A DNA stretch of 30,825 bases, from the NCBI RefSeq assembly GCF_000090795.2, contig NW_003546398.1:132462-163286 (forward strand), in the 5' to 3' direction. The first letter of the stretch is position 1, and every line of letters starts with the position of its first letter. A program made the translations under genes and the position numbers. The notes below the pieces were generated by a model. The model ran no database searches. It was not told the origin of the DNA and saw only the letters and a program-made list of their open reading frames with translations. Below, piece after piece: positions 28,783 through 30,825 of this stretch. The DNA is from Amphimedon queenslandica. Its lineage: Eukaryota > Porifera > Demospongiae > Haplosclerida > Niphatidae.

Positions 28783-29220
28783 ATGATGGTGTCTTCCTCG
28801 ACCCCGAGGACTGTTCCCGGCCCCTCTATGGCAGTGACAGTGGGGGTGGGGACCCCTATTCCGGTTCTAACAGCGATGGTGGGGTCCGTATCTAGTCCTG
28901 GCTTCGGAGCCAGTGCGTTTGGATCTGAAAGTAGCTCCAGAACTGGCAGTTTCCGTCCAGGTGGCCCCAGTCCAGGTGGCATCTTGGGAGCGTCGCCGGG
29001 CTCGCCGGACCCGTCTATGGGAGCTTTAGCTACCCTAATATCGAGGGCTGTGGCTGAGGGAATTGTCACTGTTGGGGCGGTAGGTCGCCCACCAATGGTC
29101 CCGGTGGTCAGTCCAGGTAGTGGAGTCAGTGCTAGTAGTATAGGCAGTGCAAGTGGCGTAGCTCCTGCCTCGAGCTCGACAGTCCCCTTTCTCCATATTT
29201 ATCCCTCCCACCAGCTAGGG
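28783..29220 (+). CDS. Leader exon of the Ngaro-like gag, copy B
   Basis: ATG at 28783 (or 28786): MMVSSSTPRTVPGPSMAVTV, a Gly/Pro/Ser-rich middle (FRPGGPSPGGILGASPGSPD), then MGALATLISRAVAEGIVTVG, the block shared with copy A. The frame would end at TAG 29227-29229, but a GTGAGT donor starts at 29221 (CTAGGG|GTGAGT), parallel to copy A. It is longer than the copy A leader (146 against about 86 codons). Confidence 0.6.
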
Positions 29221-29637
29221 GTGAGTTAGTTATTAGTAACAGCAGCCTTAATGGGGTGGGGTGTCATTGTAAAGTGTCCGAGGGCCCATGCAGCCCTCCC
29301 GGAATGGGGCTTGCCAACACAAGTGAGGGCAGGGCAGGAAGGTGGGGTGAGTGGCGAGGTTGAGAGGGGGAGTAGCCGACGTGAAGGGGTGACAGGTAGC
29401 AATCCATCAGCTGCTCTTACTCTCCTCCTTGTTCTTCCCTGTGTTGACCTATCTGCTACATACAAAATTCTCCTATTGCCTTTTCACACCTTGGCCCCCT
29501 GCTGGGACGTGGTGGGGCTGAGGGTGGAGGGGGATAGGTGTCATATGTAGTTAAATTAAAATTGTTTTTGGGATGGTTGCCTTGCCCTCTAATCCTGTTT
29601 CTTTGCTATGGTAAATACTGGGCCTCTTGTCCCTCAG
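29221..29637 (+). other. Probable intron of Ngaro-like copy B
   Basis: Runs from the GTGAGT donor to a candidate acceptor (CTTGTCCCTCAG, ending 29637). No frame in it is shared with copy A. Confidence 0.4.
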
Positions 29638-30473
29638 GGGGCCTGGCTCCAGACTGGGGATATGCTGGAGGCTCTTACCCCTTCCCCCTCCTTGGGTCCA
29701 ACAGGCCTTATACACTCCAGGGCTACCTTCTCCCTCTGGGGTCAGGGTGGGAGTCCGGGCTGCCCTCAAGGGCCAAAGGCCAGCGTCCCGCCCTCCGGGG
29801 GCCTGGGCATATGGCGTCCTTTCTAGAGCCAGGGCAACACTGGTGCGAGACAGTTCTGGGCCATGGTTTTAATACTCTCTTTGGTAGGTGGTGTTCCTGT
29901 CCCGGGGAGGGCCTCAGGCCCTATAGATCTGGCTGTTCCACTTCCCAGCATCCCTCCCCCACCAACTGGGGGTGGAGGGTTGGTGCCTCCAGCAGACGGA
30001 GGGACAAGAGCTCCCGGTGAATCAGGACTGTCAGCTGCTCCTCTGACTGAGCCTTCACCAGCCTGGTTGGCTGATTTGTTGGGTGTGGCCTCCCCGCCCA
30101 CCACCCCCCATTGGTAATGGCTACAGCCCTGCCTCCTATCCCATGCAGGACAGTGAAGAAGATCACGAGAGGCCAGTTTATTGATTTTAAGGAGCTGCTC
30201 TCAGACAATGTGGCCCTAGTGGCTCAAGTGAAGGAACTAGGATCAGCAGGGTCCCCAGCCAGCACCCAGTCCCGGATGCGTGATGTGTCTGACCCACTGA
30301 CGTGGGTTTACTGTTATCTTTCCTTTGTTGCTGTGCTGTACCCTGAGAGTCGTGTTTGAGAGCTACTGGCCTACGGCCAAATAATTATCCAGCTGGCCCG
30401 GTCCCATGGGGGGTCGGGTTGGCTAGCCTATGATCGTAGGTTTAGGTAGCAAGTGGCTGCAGGCAGGGGCATA
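29638..30473 (+). pseudogene. Ngaro-like gag, copy B, truncated
   Basis: Pro/Gly-rich N-terminal part in changing frames, then SAAPLTEPSPAWLADLLGVA (to about 30100), frameshift near 30107, and ATALPPIPCRTVKKITRGQF, FKELLSDNVALVAQVKELGS, MRDVSDPLTWVYCYLSFVAV, TGA 30357-30359, ELLAYGQIIIQLARSHGGSG, TAG about 30447-30449, QVAAG. The two stops stand where copy A has Arg and Gln, i.e. single C-to-T changes. Cut off by the following element. Confidence 0.75.
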
Positions 30474-30825
30474 TCTAAGCTGTGAGAGTTGGTTGGGCAC
30501 CAGGGAAATGTATGTGGCGCGTGAAGCGTGCCGCAATTTTGACTACACCCCTTTTTACTGCACTAAAATATTGTTTTCTACACATGCTTAGCTTTTCAAA
30601 TATTATAAGCGCTGTCATGGTAATTTCAGGCACTGTGGCGCTTCCTACTGCCCTTTAAAGCACTGAAAAATGCTGAAATTAAGGCTGAAATGATTGTTAA
30701 GTGTGTTGAATAACTTTCTTAAGACACTTAGCAGTGATATGAGACACCAGAGCTTAAAGAAGCAGAAGAAAAAAATGTTGATCCTTCAGGCTAATGGGGG
30801 TGCTCAAGCACCCTCAGCACCCCCC
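30474..30825. mobile_element. hAT-like element or MITE, left end
   Basis: Starts CAGGGGCATATCTAAGC exactly where gag similarity ends; CAGGGGC-type ends are common in hAT elements. The candidate 8-bp target copy on the left is GCTGCAGG (30466-30473); the right end lies outside the window or is GGGGGTGCTCAAGCACCCTC-like DNA at its edge. No ORF is seen. Confidence 0.4.

Larger units (their letters stand above)
28632..30473 (+). mobile_element. Ngaro-like retrotransposon, copy B (5' part)
   Basis: A plus-strand relative of copy A: leader exon with donor, intron, then gag core, all in the same order. It stops abruptly inside gag (QVAAG) at about 30473, where a hAT-like terminus begins; RT and recombinase are not in the window. 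Confidence 0.75.

Noticed and set aside
1..30825. tRNA or rRNA genes, and host single-copy genes
   Set aside because: No cloverleaf-type or rRNA sequence was noticed on reading, and every convincing protein belongs to a mobile element; a covariance-model scan was not possible here.

Overview
The window is eukaryotic and appears to come from an AT-rich invertebrate genome. Its genes carry GT-AG introns, and no bacterial operon or ribosome-binding-site structure is visible. Almost all of it is transposable-element DNA. The mix (P-element-like and CACTA/EnSpm DNA transposons, CR1/L2-like LINEs, DIRS-like and Ngaro-like tyrosine-recombinase retrotransposons, several MITEs) suits an early-branching metazoan such as a sponge or cnidarian. 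I lean to sponge because several decayed ORFs resemble element proteins I associate with sponge genomes, but this is inference. No host gene could be supported.

Layout. 1-3060: broken transposon-protein fragments on both strands, one MITE (473-678), a P-element/THAP9-like C-terminus (1020-1298), a LINE C-terminal scrap and TAA microsatellites. 3070-6590 (+): a CR1/L2-like LINE with ORF1 remnant, endonuclease and reverse transcriptase, broken by stops, frameshifts and a small duplication in the RT core. 6591-7980: no confident gene. 7985-8703 plus 14501-14604 (-): one shortened DIRS-like copy, split by a 5.8-kb CACTA/EnSpm element (8704-14500). 14605-19119 (-): a second, nearly complete DIRS-like copy with gag, RT-RNase H and tyrosine recombinase. 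19270-21065 (-): a second LINE. 21827-22135: a long inverted repeat. 22666-28624 (-): a GC-rich Ngaro-like element. 28632-30473 (+): the 5' part of a related copy, head to head with the first across a 69-bp palindrome and cut off by a hAT-like terminus at 30474.

The most notable system is the CACTA element. It has 28-bp terminal inverted repeats, subterminal AAGAT-rich DNA and five 93-bp tandem repeats at its right end. It carries a TNP2-type transposase on the plus strand (broken by at least five in-frame stops). Opposite it, only 43 bp away start to start, lies a seven-exon gene ending in a BEN DNA-binding domain. Exons 2-7 of that gene join in one open frame with a canonical acceptor and donor at every junction, so a BEN protein looks like the second, accessory product of the transposon.

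The autonomous elements are nearly all pseudogenes. The window records successive nested insertions (CACTA into DIRS, MITE into the CACTA transposase intron, hAT-like into Ngaro-like).
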